DNA of 54,595 bases, taken from contig NZ_JABBOU010000006.1 of the NCBI RefSeq assembly GCF_018853465.1, forward strand, positions 1 through 54,595. The letters run 5' to 3'. Shown here piece after piece: positions 27,015 through 34,014 of this stretch; within the stretch, counting starts at the first letter, position 1, and every line of letters begins with the position of its first letter. Source of the stretch: Acidithiobacillus montserratensis (GTDB lineage Bacteria > Pseudomonadota > Gammaproteobacteria > Acidithiobacillales > Acidithiobacillaceae). The position numbers and the translations under genes were made by a program. Under the pieces are notes generated by a model. The model did not search any database. It was not told the origin of the DNA and worked only from the letters and a program-made list of their open reading frames with translations.

Positions 27015-28172
27015 TTGAGACGTGTTGCCATTGTTCATGATTGGTTGACCACATACGCGGGGGCTGAGCGCGTTTTGGAACAGATGCTGCTGATTTTTCC
27101 CCAGGCCGACTTGTTCAGTGTCTGTGATTTTCTTCCCGATGAAGAACAAAAATTTTTGCAGGGGAAAGTACCCCGGACTACCTTTATTCAGCGGTTGCCT
27201 GGCGCCCACAAGCGCTATCGTCATTACCTTCCGCTCATGCCTCTGGCTATTGAGCAGTTGGATATGTCCGGCTATGACCTGATTCTGTCTAGCTCCCATG
27301 CTGTAGCCAAGGGAGTGCTGACCGGACCGGACCAGTTACATATCAGTTATATCCATACACCGATTCGCTACGCCTGGGATTTGCAGCATCAATATCTCCG
27401 CGAATCTGGACTGGAAAAAGGCTTAAAAGGTTGGATTGCCAAGTGGCTTTTACACAAAATCCGTATTTGGGATGTGCGCACTGCCAATGGTGTGGATCAA
27501 TTTGTTGCGAATTCTGCGTTCATTGCCCGCCGTATCTGGAAAACCTACCGGAGACAAGCGGCAGTGATATTCCCTCCGGTTGATGTGGAAGCCTTTGCTT
27601 TTCGTCCAGATAAGGAAGATTTTTATCTCACGGCATCGCGCCTTGTGCCCTACAAGCGGGTCGGCCTTATCGTGGAGGCGTTTACCCGGATGCCTGATAA
27701 GCGGCTGAAAGTCATCGGCGATGGCCCTGAACGGGAAAAAATCGCACAAATGGCTTCCGGATCTCCTAACATAGAAATTCTCGGATACCAGTCAGCACAA
27801 GTCTTGGCGCAACTGATGGGAGCTGCTCATGCTTTTGTATTTGCCGCCGAGGAAGACTTTGGTATTACTCCCGTAGAGGCTCAAGCCTGCGGCACGCCGG
27901 TGATTGCCTTTGGCAAGGGCGGAGCGTTGGAGACTGTCGTGCCATTAGCAGCGGAAGGTGCAGCGACCTCTGCTGCAGCCACTGGTTGTTTTTTTTATGA
28001 ACAATCAGTTTCTGCCATCATGGCTGCTGTGGAGCGCTTTGAGATGGTTAGAGAGGCCATCACCCCGGCTGCTTGTAGAGCCAACGCTCTGCGCTTTGCC
28101 CCGGAGCGTTTCCGTAAAGATTTCATGAGCTTGGTGGAGCAGGCATGGACCCGATTTCATGATGGTACATAA
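27015..28172 (+). CDS. Glycosyltransferase family 4, WbaZ/GDP-mannosyltransferase-like
   Basis: It resembles the well-conserved WbaZ-type mannosyltransferases: RRVAIVHDWLTTYAGAERVL at the N-terminus, SSSHAVAKGVL, SYIHTPIRYAWDLQHQYL, NSAFIARRIWKTYRR, ASRLVPYKRVGLIVEAF and FAAEEDFGITPVEAQACGTP (E-x7-E). About 385 residues. The start is placed at TTG 27015 because AAGGA lies 7 bases upstream and the family begins right at this valine-rich strand; ATG 26994, seven codons earlier, lacks a ribosome site. It is the last gene of the plus arm. A mannose or related GDP-sugar donor is likely from family resemblance, not proven by the sequence. Confidence 0.83.
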   Translation: MRRVAIVHDWLTTYAGAERVLEQMLLIFPQADLFSVCDFLPDEEQKFLQGKVPRTTFIQRLPGAHKRYRHYLPLMPLAIEQLDMSGYDLILSSSHAVAKGVLTGPDQLHISYIHTPIRYAWDLQHQYLRESGLEKGLKGWIAKWLLHKIRIWDVRTANGVDQFVANSAFIARRIWKTYRRQAAVIFPPVDVEAFAFRPDKEDFYLTASRLVPYKRVGLIVEAFTRMPDKRLKVIGDGPEREKIAQMASGSPNIEILGYQSAQVLAQLMGAAHAFVFAAEEDFGITPVEAQACGTPVIAFGKGGALETVVPLAAEGAATSAAATGCFFYEQSVSAIMAAVERFEMVREAITPAACRANALRFAPERFRKDFMSLVEQAWTRFHDGT

Positions 28173-28264
28173 AGCACTTTCCTGAAGCGCGCTGCTGCAG
28201 GATGAATCTGCTATGGCTTTCTATGCGAAAATCCATCAGCATCTTCCACAGCCATATATGGTAA

Positions 28265-28270
28265 TATAAT
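28265..28270 (+). promoter_or_regulatory. -10 box of the truncated globin gene
   Basis: A perfect TATAAT lies 26 bases before the globin ATG, giving a start near 28277. The -35 region is weak (TTCCAC-like with 15-base spacing). No NsrR- or FNR-type palindrome was recognised. Confidence 0.45.
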
Positions 28271-28296
28271 TCTATCGTCAAAATTTCAGGATCGTC

Positions 28297-28716
28297 ATGG
28301 TAACCAACGCTCCAACTCCACCCCCCACCCCCAAGCGTCGCCTCGAGCCCCTCTGCGATAAAATCTCCCTGCCAGTGATTCGCGCCGTGGTGGATGATTT
28401 TTACAACCGCATTCAGGTCCATCCTACCTTGGCGGAACCTTTTTCCATTGTGCAGGATTGGGATTTGCACAAGGATCGTCTGGTGCATTACTGGTGGACG
28501 GTTTCAGGTGGGCTGCCCTATAAGGATTATCGCTATGCTCTGGGGGATAAGCACGCGCCGGTGGGGGTGACCAACCCGCTGGTGGATGACTGGCTTGCCC
28601 TCTTTCATGAGACTATGCTGGATCACATGGATGCCGATCTGGCCAGACGCTGGCACGGCATGGCTGCGGGCATTGGTGAGTCCCTGCGCCTGATGTTTGC
28701 TCCCAGGGAATCCTGA
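28297..28716 (+). CDS. Group III truncated haemoglobin
   Basis: A 139-residue haem protein of the 2-over-2 globin fold, group III (trHbP). The B-helix VVDDFYNRI carries the Tyr at B10; the E/F region ends in GDKHAPVGV, whose His is the expected proximal F8 ligand; WLALFHETM supplies the conserved Trp at G8. The Campylobacter Ctb globin has the same three positions. The first 20 residues are a Pro/Thr-rich extension. Group III globins are linked to oxygen binding, peroxidase-like chemistry or nitric-oxide tolerance; which applies here is unknown. It is a single gene, convergent with ilvA with only 6 bases between the stops. Confidence 0.9.
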   Translation: MVTNAPTPPPTPKRRLEPLCDKISLPVIRAVVDDFYNRIQVHPTLAEPFSIVQDWDLHKDRLVHYWWTVSGGLPYKDYRYALGDKHAPVGVTNPLVDDWLALFHETMLDHMDADLARRWHGMAAGIGESLRLMFAPRES

Positions 28717-28722
28717 ACCCGC

Positions 28723-30249
28723 TTAAATCGCTTCTCTGCCCTGGTCCAGAAAAAAGCGGTAGGCAGGATTGCCGCTTTCGGAAACATGCGAATAACCCAC
28801 CTTGGACAGCATGCTTTCAAATTGCGGCAGATCACTATCCGGCACTTCAAATCCCGCCAGCACCCGACCCAGATCGACGCCATTATTGCGATAGTGGAAC
28901 AGGCTGATGTTCCAGTGCCCACCCAACTTTTCCAGAAATTCCATGAGAGCACCAGGCCTTTCTGGAAACTCAAAGCGGTAGATCCTTTCGTTTTGGGCTT
29001 CCCGGGCATGACCGCCGACCATGTGGCGAATATGGAGCTTGGCCATTTCATCCTGGCTCAGGTCCAGAGCTTCGTGTCCAGTGTTCCGTAAATGCTGGAG
29101 GAGGGCTTCGGCGTCATCCCGATCGCGAATGGCGACCCCCACAAAAATATGGGCGCGCTCCCGGCGGTGCAGGCGATAATTGAATTCGGTGACCACCCGC
29201 TGGCCGATGGCGGCACAGAAGTAGCGAAAGGCGCCGGGAGTTTCAGGAATGGTGACGGCGAACAAGGCTTCACGAGCCTCGCCCAGTTCAGCGCGCTCGG
29301 CAATGAAGCGCAGCCGATCAAAATTCATGTTGGCGCCGGTAAGGAGAGCAACCCAAGCTCCGCCCTGACCGGGGTCTTCAGCGGCCTTGCGTTTCAGTCC
29401 TGCCAGCGCCAGGGCACCGGCAGGTTCCATGATGGAGCGGGTTTCATCAAATACATCCTTGATGGCGGCACAGATTTCATCGTTACTGACGCGGACGATT
29501 TCATCCACATGGTGCTGACAAAGGGCGAAAGTATGTTCGCCGACCTGCTTGACGGCCACCCCATCGGCAAATATCCCCACCTGGGGGAGTATTACCCGCT
29601 CTCCCGCTGCCAGGGATTGAAACATGGCATCGGCCTCAAATGGCTCGACGCCAATAATGCGGATTTCCGGCACGATGGACTTCAGATAAGCCGCCACCCC
29701 GGCAATCAGGCCGCCGCCACCGACGGGTACAAATATCGCCTCCAGACCGGTACCGCGCTGCCGCAATATTTCCGCGCCTACGGTTCCCTGACCGGCGATC
29801 ACCAGAGGATCATCAAAGGGCGGGATGAACACCATGCCGGATTGTTCGACTAATTGAAAACAGTGACTTTGCGCGTCCGAAAAATTGTCGCCGTGCAAGA
29901 TGACCTCCGCGCCCCGGGCCCGCACCGCCTGGACCTTAATTTCCGGCGTGGTGGCGGGCATGACGATAACGGCGCGAATGCCAAGCTTCTGGGCGGAGTA
30001 GGCGACTCCCTGAGCATGATTGCCAGCACTGGCGGTGATCACTCCTGCAGCTTTTTCGGCGGCGGAGAGCTGGGCAATCTTGTTGTAGGCCCCGCGCAAC
30101 TTGAAGCTGAATACCGGTTGCAGGTCCTCGCGCTTGAACAGGATTTCCCGCTGCAGGCGCGCGCTCAGTTTGGGGGCGGTTTCCAGCGGGGTTTCCCGAG
30201 CGACATCATACACCCGGCTGCACAGCACTTCCCGAAGCAGGTTTTTCAC
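28723..30249 (-). CDS. ilvA: Threonine ammonia-lyase, biosynthetic
   Basis: It deaminates threonine to 2-oxobutyrate, the entry to isoleucine. The N-terminal PLP domain has KREDLQPVFSFKLRGAYN (the Schiff-base Lys follows the second Phe), SAGNHAQGVAYSA and VPVGGGGLIAGVAAYL. The C-terminal third holds two ACT-like regulatory segments, each with the EFPERPGAL / IPETPGAFRYF pattern (about residues 325 and 420), which bind isoleucine or valine. The 508-residue length is typical of the allosteric biosynthetic form. The ATG overlaps the stop of the ModE-like gene (ATGA), so it is the last gene of a four-gene operon. Confidence 0.96.
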   Translation of the reverse strand: MKNLLREVLCSRVYDVARETPLETAPKLSARLQREILFKREDLQPVFSFKLRGAYNKIAQLSAAEKAAGVITASAGNHAQGVAYSAQKLGIRAVIVMPATTPEIKVQAVRARGAEVILHGDNFSDAQSHCFQLVEQSGMVFIPPFDDPLVIAGQGTVGAEILRQRGTGLEAIFVPVGGGGLIAGVAAYLKSIVPEIRIIGVEPFEADAMFQSLAAGERVILPQVGIFADGVAVKQVGEHTFALCQHHVDEIVRVSNDEICAAIKDVFDETRSIMEPAGALALAGLKRKAAEDPGQGGAWVALLTGANMNFDRLRFIAERAELGEAREALFAVTIPETPGAFRYFCAAIGQRVVTEFNYRLHRRERAHIFVGVAIRDRDDAEALLQHLRNTGHEALDLSQDEMAKLHIRHMVGGHAREAQNERIYRFEFPERPGALMEFLEKLGGHWNISLFHYRNNGVDLGRVLAGFEVPDSDLPQFESMLSKVGYSHVSESGNPAYRFFLDQGREAI

Positions 30250-30617
30250 GATTTGGAGAGCTCCCGGGGCTGAAGTTGCATGAGTTGGCGAAATTCGGCG
30301 ATGTCCGGGGCCAGGGCGGCATTGGCTTTGGCTTCCATGGCTTCATAGCGGCACAGTACTTCTTCCCCTATTTCCGTCAGGTGAGCTCCACCACCATGGC
30401 TGCCACCCGTGGCCGTGCTGACCACGGGGCTGAGGAAGCTGTGATTCATGGTGTCCACCAATAACCAGGCGCGCCTATAGCTCATCTGCATGCAGCGGGC
30501 TGCCGCCGAAATGGAACCGGTTTCGCGAATGTGACGGAGCAATTCGGCTTTACCGGGACCCATGGCGATGGCTTCCGCCAGTAAAACCCGCAAGCGTGGC
30601 TGCAAATGTTCGCTCAT
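30246..30617 (-). CDS. ModE-like winged-helix DNA-binding protein, no molybdate domain
   Basis: The 123-residue protein is only the N-terminal half of ModE regulators. KAELLRHIRETGSISAAARC followed by QMSYRRAWLLVDTMN (about 24-58) is the winged helix; ATGGSHGGGAHLTEIGEEVL (about 69-88) is the ModE-type wing and following helix. The molybdate-binding Mop/TOBE domains of full ModE (about 260 aa) are absent. No molybdate transport genes are nearby. It overlaps ilvA downstream and the YheT-like gene upstream by ATGA, so it is embedded in that operon and may regulate it. Ligand and targets are unknown. Confidence 0.85.
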   Translation of the reverse strand: MSEHLQPRLRVLLAEAIAMGPGKAELLRHIRETGSISAAARCMQMSYRRAWLLVDTMNHSFLSPVVSTATGGSHGGGAHLTEIGEEVLCRYEAMEAKANAALAPDIAEFRQLMQLQPRELSKS

Positions 30618-31576
30618 GCGCTGTTCCTCCCCTCAAAATAATTCAGCAGTGTATTCGGTATCCAGTCCAGATAACCGGGAAAAGGCCCGGTCATAAAGCC
30701 CACATGGCCACCATGCTCGGTGACGCAAGGCATAATGGACGGACTTAAAACCGCCGCACGCACACTGGCGATGGGGACAATCGGGTCATCCTCGCTGTGC
30801 AGGAGCAAGGTAGGCACCTGGATGTGGCGTAACAGCGGCGCTGACGAACCTTTTTCCCAGAACGCCTGCGCGCCGGCGAAGCCATGCACGGGAGCGGTGA
30901 AATATTCATCAAAATCATATAGGTTTCTGGCCGAAAAAACCCGGGTCCAGTCGGCCATTTCCGGGTGACGCTGCTGAAATCGGCGAGCCGTTTTTTTCAT
31001 GTTGATCAGAAAGTAACGATTGTAAAAACGAATGGATCCCTGTTGCAAAAATTCCGCCGTAGCAACCAGGTCAACGGGCGCGCAAACACCCGCTGCTTTA
31101 CTCAGGACCTGTTCGGCGGTGCTACCCTGTTCACCCAGATATTTCAGCAGGGCGTTGCCGCCCAGGGAGACCCCCACGCCGTAGCGCTGGCGGCCGGGCA
31201 GGAGTCCGGCTACCTTTTCCAGCATCCAGGCGATTTCCGTACTATCGCCGGCATGATAACTGCGGGGGAGGCGGTTATCGATGCCGCCACAGCCCCGGAA
31301 ATTGATGAAACAACCCGCCCAGCCCCGTTGCTGCAGGGCCACCGCCAACGCCAGGGCGTAATGCCCCCGGGAGCTGCTACCCAGGCCATGAAACAGAATG
31401 ACCACAGGTGCTTCTGACGGCGCATCAATCCAGTCAACGGCAATCTGGTCCTGATCGGGGGTGGTCCAAAGCTCGCGACGGAAAGATACCTTTCCAGAGT
31501 GTGCGAAAAAGGGCGCCCAGATGGTTTGCATGTGGCCGCCCCAGGCCCACCAGGGTGGCTGAAAGTCACAGAACAA
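30614..31576 (-). CDS. YheT-family alpha/beta hydrolase
   Basis: A 320-residue alpha/beta hydrolase of the YheT/EMB8 group. The N-terminal GGHMQTIWAPFF is the family's HLQT-like signature; VILFHGLGSSSRGHYA forms the oxyanion region; GVGVSLGGNALLKY carries the nucleophile Ser (about 142); HSEDDPIVP provides the acid and EHGGHVGFM the His. E. coli YheT is a putative esterase without a firm substrate. The start is TTG at 31576, two bases after the preceding stop; the family alignment leaves no ATG that would retain the HMQT signature, and the Shine-Dalgarno is weak. It is the second gene of the operon ending in ilvA. Confidence 0.88.
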   Translation of the reverse strand: MFCDFQPPWWAWGGHMQTIWAPFFAHSGKVSFRRELWTTPDQDQIAVDWIDAPSEAPVVILFHGLGSSSRGHYALALAVALQQRGWAGCFINFRGCGGIDNRLPRSYHAGDSTEIAWMLEKVAGLLPGRQRYGVGVSLGGNALLKYLGEQGSTAEQVLSKAAGVCAPVDLVATAEFLQQGSIRFYNRYFLINMKKTARRFQQRHPEMADWTRVFSARNLYDFDEYFTAPVHGFAGAQAFWEKGSSAPLLRHIQVPTLLLHSEDDPIVPIASVRAAVLSPSIMPCVTEHGGHVGFMTGPFPGYLDWIPNTLLNYFEGRNSA

Positions 31577-31578
31577 CG

Positions 31579-31788
31579 CTAATCTTCGATGTAAGCGTCG
31601 TGCTGACGGAGGTAAGCCTCAAGCTCATCGATGCAGCTCCCGCAGCCACCGCCGCATCCCGCATGGACCATCAACAATTCCATGAAAGGAAGGGGCTCAG
31701 CGCGTTGGCGCTCCAGAATTTCCATAAATGTGGCAGCCGAACAGCAGCAATAAGGGCTGTCATCGACTTCCTCGGGTGCGGCAGACAT
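31579..31788 (-). CDS. BFD-like [2Fe-2S] protein, 69 aa
   Basis: Four cysteines are arranged C-x-C-x32-C-x2-C (in PYCCCSAAT and GCGGGCGSC), the spacing of bacterioferritin-associated ferredoxin (Bfd) domains, with a helix-turn-helix-like core between them. Two additional cysteines (the middle of CCC, and one in GCGGG) are unusual. It probably binds a [2Fe-2S] cluster in the cytoplasm and passes electrons, for example to release ferritin iron; no bacterioferritin gene is in the window. The start at 31788 has AGAGGTGA 10 bases upstream. A further ATG at 31833 would precede the predicted transcript start. First gene of bfd-like/yheT-like/modE-like/ilvA. Confidence 0.7.
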   Translation of the reverse strand: MSAAPEEVDDSPYCCCSAATFMEILERQRAEPLPFMELLMVHAGCGGGCGSCIDELEAYLRQHDAYIED

Positions 31789-31833
31789 GGTAAAACTTTC
31801 ACCTCTCGGCAACTGATGCTGGAACAACCTCAT

Positions 31834-31862
31834 ACAGTAGCCATTGCGCGCATAAGGTGCAA
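31834..31862 (-). promoter_or_regulatory. Possible promoter of the BFD-like/yheT/modE-like/ilvA operon
   Basis: Minus strand: TTGCAC (31862-31857), 17 bases, TACTGT (31839-31834). The predicted start near 31827 lies downstream of ATG 31833 and upstream of the well-placed ATG 31788, supporting the shorter BFD-like protein. Confidence 0.35.
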
Positions 31863-32011
31863 GACTTGCAACATGATTTTATCGATAGTTTTTTCGCTGC
31901 GGTGGTTTTTTGGGCTCTGGGGCTGGTAAACTTTGAATCATCCTATAAAATGCGTGTATTGGCTGAACTGGAGCAGTGGTTATGGATGAGGCAGGGCTTT
32001 GCGGATGAGCA

Positions 32012-32067
32012 CTGTCATAAAAAGTTCATAAAACTGCCGCACTATTGTCACATTTGTGAGTCATAAT
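32012..32067 (+). promoter_or_regulatory. Pho box and -10 element of olsBA
   Basis: Four 7-base units with 11-base periodicity: CTGTCAT (32012), AGTTCAT (32023), CTGCCGC (32034), TTGTCAC (32045), separated by AAAA, AAAA and ACTA. This is the PhoB-binding arrangement; the first and last units are near-consensus. CATAAT (32062-32067) follows the last unit after 10 bases, the same geometry as the E. coli phoA promoter. The predicted start near 32074 puts olsB's ATG about 33 bases downstream. Confidence 0.72.
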
Positions 32068-32106
32068 AAGGAAGGTTTGCTATCGTTTTTGCACGGAGAG
32101 TCCTGC

Positions 32107-32883
32107 ATGTTAAGCACTCAATCTCACGGCAGTACTGATCACTTGACCAAGAAAAAAGATCGTTCCCTGCGACTTTATCTGGCCCGTCATCAGGACGAAG
32201 TGGAGGCGGCGCAGCGTTTGCGTTATGAAGTATTCAGTGCCGAATATGGCGCCCAACTCAGCGGCGGCCCTGGTATGGACCAGGATGAGTATGATCCCTT
32301 CTGCGAACATCTGATTGTCGAAGATGAGAACCGCCAGGAGGTAGTCGGGACTTATCGCCTGTTTCTCCCCGAAAAAGTCCCCTCGGTGGGCCGTTATTAT
32401 GCCGAAACCGAATTTGACCTGTCCCGCCTGCTCGCTCTGAATGCCCGTATCATGGAATTGGGTCGCTCCTGCGTGCATCCCGACTATCGCCAGGGAGCGG
32501 TGATAGCTTTGCTCTGGTCGGGATTGGCCGAGGCCATGTCCATGTGGCAGATCGATTACCTGATGGGTTGCGCCAGCGTCCACAGTACCGATGGCCCGGC
32601 GCTGGGTGCTCTCTATCAGCAGCTGCAGCAATATCTGACCCCCCAAGAGCAGCGGGTGTTTCCGCTGCGGGCAGTGCCGGGCTTTGATGTGCAGGCGCAA
32701 GTCGCGCCTGCCTCTCTGCCCTCCCTGCTGAAGGGTTATTTGCGGGCGGGAGTCCGGGTGGGGGGAGAGCCTTTCTGGGATCCTCAATTCCACTGTTCCG
32801 ACTTTTTTGTCTGGTGTGAATCGAGCCTCATTACCCCCCGTTATCAGCAGCGCTTTCTGGAACCGGTGGGTCCGAGAAAATGA
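32107..32883 (+). CDS. olsB: L-ornithine N-alpha-acyltransferase (OlsB family)
   Basis: A 258-residue GNAT-fold acyltransferase (Acetyltransf_5 / hemolysin-type). LRYEVFSAEYGAQL, DEYDPFCEHLIVED, VGTYRLF, MELGRSCVHPDYRQG and LMGCASVHSTDG are the conserved blocks in order. OlsB moves a 3-hydroxyacyl group from acyl carrier protein to ornithine, the first step of phosphorus-free ornithine lipids. The start at 32107 has GGAG 8 bases upstream; an in-frame GTG at 32056 lies upstream of the predicted transcript start. Its stop overlaps the next gene (ATGA), which encodes the second enzyme. The Pho box upstream fits use of ornithine lipids to replace phospholipids when phosphate is scarce. Confidence 0.88.
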   Translation: MLSTQSHGSTDHLTKKKDRSLRLYLARHQDEVEAAQRLRYEVFSAEYGAQLSGGPGMDQDEYDPFCEHLIVEDENRQEVVGTYRLFLPEKVPSVGRYYAETEFDLSRLLALNARIMELGRSCVHPDYRQGAVIALLWSGLAEAMSMWQIDYLMGCASVHSTDGPALGALYQQLQQYLTPQEQRVFPLRAVPGFDVQAQVAPASLPSLLKGYLRAGVRVGGEPFWDPQFHCSDFFVWCESSLITPRYQQRFLEPVGPRK

Positions 32884-33791
32884 GATGGCGTAAACAAACG
32901 CCCGCACCGGTGCTGATTCACTATCCGGGGCGGCGTTTGCGACGCTTGCGCCCCAATGCTATGCGCCGCTTCTGGCGTCTTCCTTTGCTGGTTTTTTATC
33001 TGCTGCTGGCCTATCCGCTGGCGCTGTGGACCTGTGCCCGCAAGGCGCAGCCTGATGCCATGAGTTATCGGGCTTTTGCCTGGTGGAGTCGCCGCGCCCT
33101 GCGGGTTTTGGGTATCCGCTTGCGGGTGGACGGTAAAATCCCGGAGCAGCCGGTTATGGTGGCAGCCAATCATGTCTCCTATCTCGACATTCTTGCCCTG
33201 GCGACCTTGATTCCCGGCCGTTTCGTGGCCAAAAAGGAAATGCGCAACTGGCCTTTTTTCGGGATCATGGGCGAGTGGTTAGGGACTCTGTTCATTGATC
33301 GCAGTGACGCCCGCGCCAGTCAACGGACCATGCGCCAGGCCAGCGACATTATTGTGGCGGGTACCAGTGTGGTGCTGTTTCCAGAGGGGACCACCAGCGA
33401 TGGTAAAGCGGTGGGTGAATTTTACGCCGCGCCTTTTGAAACGGCGGCTGTTGCCCGGGCCGAGACCATTCCGGTGGCACTGCGCTATGAGGATGTGCTG
33501 CGCCCGGGACAACCCGATGTTTTATGCCCTTTTATTGGCGACGACAGCCTGTTTGGGCATCTCTGGTGGCTGGCGGCGGCGGCTCCCTTGACCCTGCGTG
33601 TGGAGTTTCTGGCGGCCCTTCCACCTGAGCTGGGACGTCGGCAGTTGGCTCAAAATGCCCGTCAGGCCATCAGTGATGCCTTGCAGCGCATGGAGCAGGG
33701 CGCTTCCGTCACCTATCTGCCGAACCACCGTTCCCGTCGCCATCCTTTCCGTGATGCCTGGGCCGCCTGGCGGCGCGGCCACGGAGCCTGA
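32880..33791 (+). CDS. olsA: Lyso-ornithine lipid O-acyltransferase / PlsC family (OlsA)
   Basis: A 303-residue PlsC-type acyltransferase. After a hydrophobic N-terminal helix (about 28-46) come the catalytic NHVSYLD (N-H-x4-D, about 99-104), KKEMRNWPFFGIMGEWLGTL, and FPEGTTSDGKA (about 165), motifs I-III of the family. ATGA overlap with olsB indicates it completes ornithine lipid by O-acylating lyso-ornithine lipid at the inner membrane. Without that neighbour it could equally be called a lysophosphatidate acyltransferase, and dual use is possible. It runs convergently towards hemE; a MITE-like element fills the gap. Confidence 0.85.
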   Translation: MRWRKQTPAPVLIHYPGRRLRRLRPNAMRRFWRLPLLVFYLLLAYPLALWTCARKAQPDAMSYRAFAWWSRRALRVLGIRLRVDGKIPEQPVMVAANHVSYLDILALATLIPGRFVAKKEMRNWPFFGIMGEWLGTLFIDRSDARASQRTMRQASDIIVAGTSVVLFPEGTTSDGKAVGEFYAAPFETAAVARAETIPVALRYEDVLRPGQPDVLCPFIGDDSLFGHLWWLAAAAPLTLRVEFLAALPPELGRRQLAQNARQAISDALQRMEQGASVTYLPNHRSRRHPFRDAWAAWRRGHGA

Positions 33792-33805
33792 ACCGCGCAT
33801 CCTGG

Positions 33806-33996
33806 CCCTGGCGGGTGGCATGAGTTTTTTGCCGCGACTTTGGTCCGCGCCGTTGTTGTTCTTGGTGAAATCCCGCGCCCGGCAGGCGAACTGTTTGAGC
33901 CCGTAGGGCGAGTTTTCGCCTGACAGCGGGATGAACCTTAGAACAACAGGCAAGGAACGTTGGAGCAAAAAACACTCATGCCACCCCGCCAGGACA
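33806..33996. mobile_element. MITE-like inverted-repeat element, about 190 bp
   Basis: Two imperfect inverted copies of about 25 bases face each other at the ends. The left begins at 33807 and reads CCTGGCGGGTGGCATGAG then TTTTTTGC; the right, read on the minus strand from about 33993, is CCTGGCGGGGTGGCATGAG then TGTTTTTTGC, differing by small indels. Inside, CAGGCGAA (33883-33890) pairs with TTCGCCTG (33915-33922), enclosing a smaller GCCC-GTA-GGGC hairpin. No transposase is encoded. It fills the 223-base gap between olsA and hemE, which converge. No target-site duplication is obvious. It may instead be a degenerate insertion-sequence end or a strong bidirectional RNA structure. Confidence 0.5.
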
Positions 33997-34014
33997 AGGC
34001 AAGATCACGCAGCC

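Noticed and set aside
28173..28296. Terminator at the end of the plus polysaccharide arm
   Set aside because: No stem followed by a T-tract could be found by eye in this gap.
32056..32106. GTG at 32056 as the olsB start
   Set aside because: It lies within the predicted promoter (overlapping the stretch between the last Pho unit and the -10 box), lacks a ribosome site, and adds residues with no family match; ATG 32107 has GGAG at good spacing.
33522..33968. A 148-codon minus-strand frame across the end of olsA and the inverted-repeat element
   Set aside because: Half of it is antisense to olsA and the rest lies in the inverted-repeat element; no ribosome site. The part inside the element might be a fossil coding fragment but cannot be supported.
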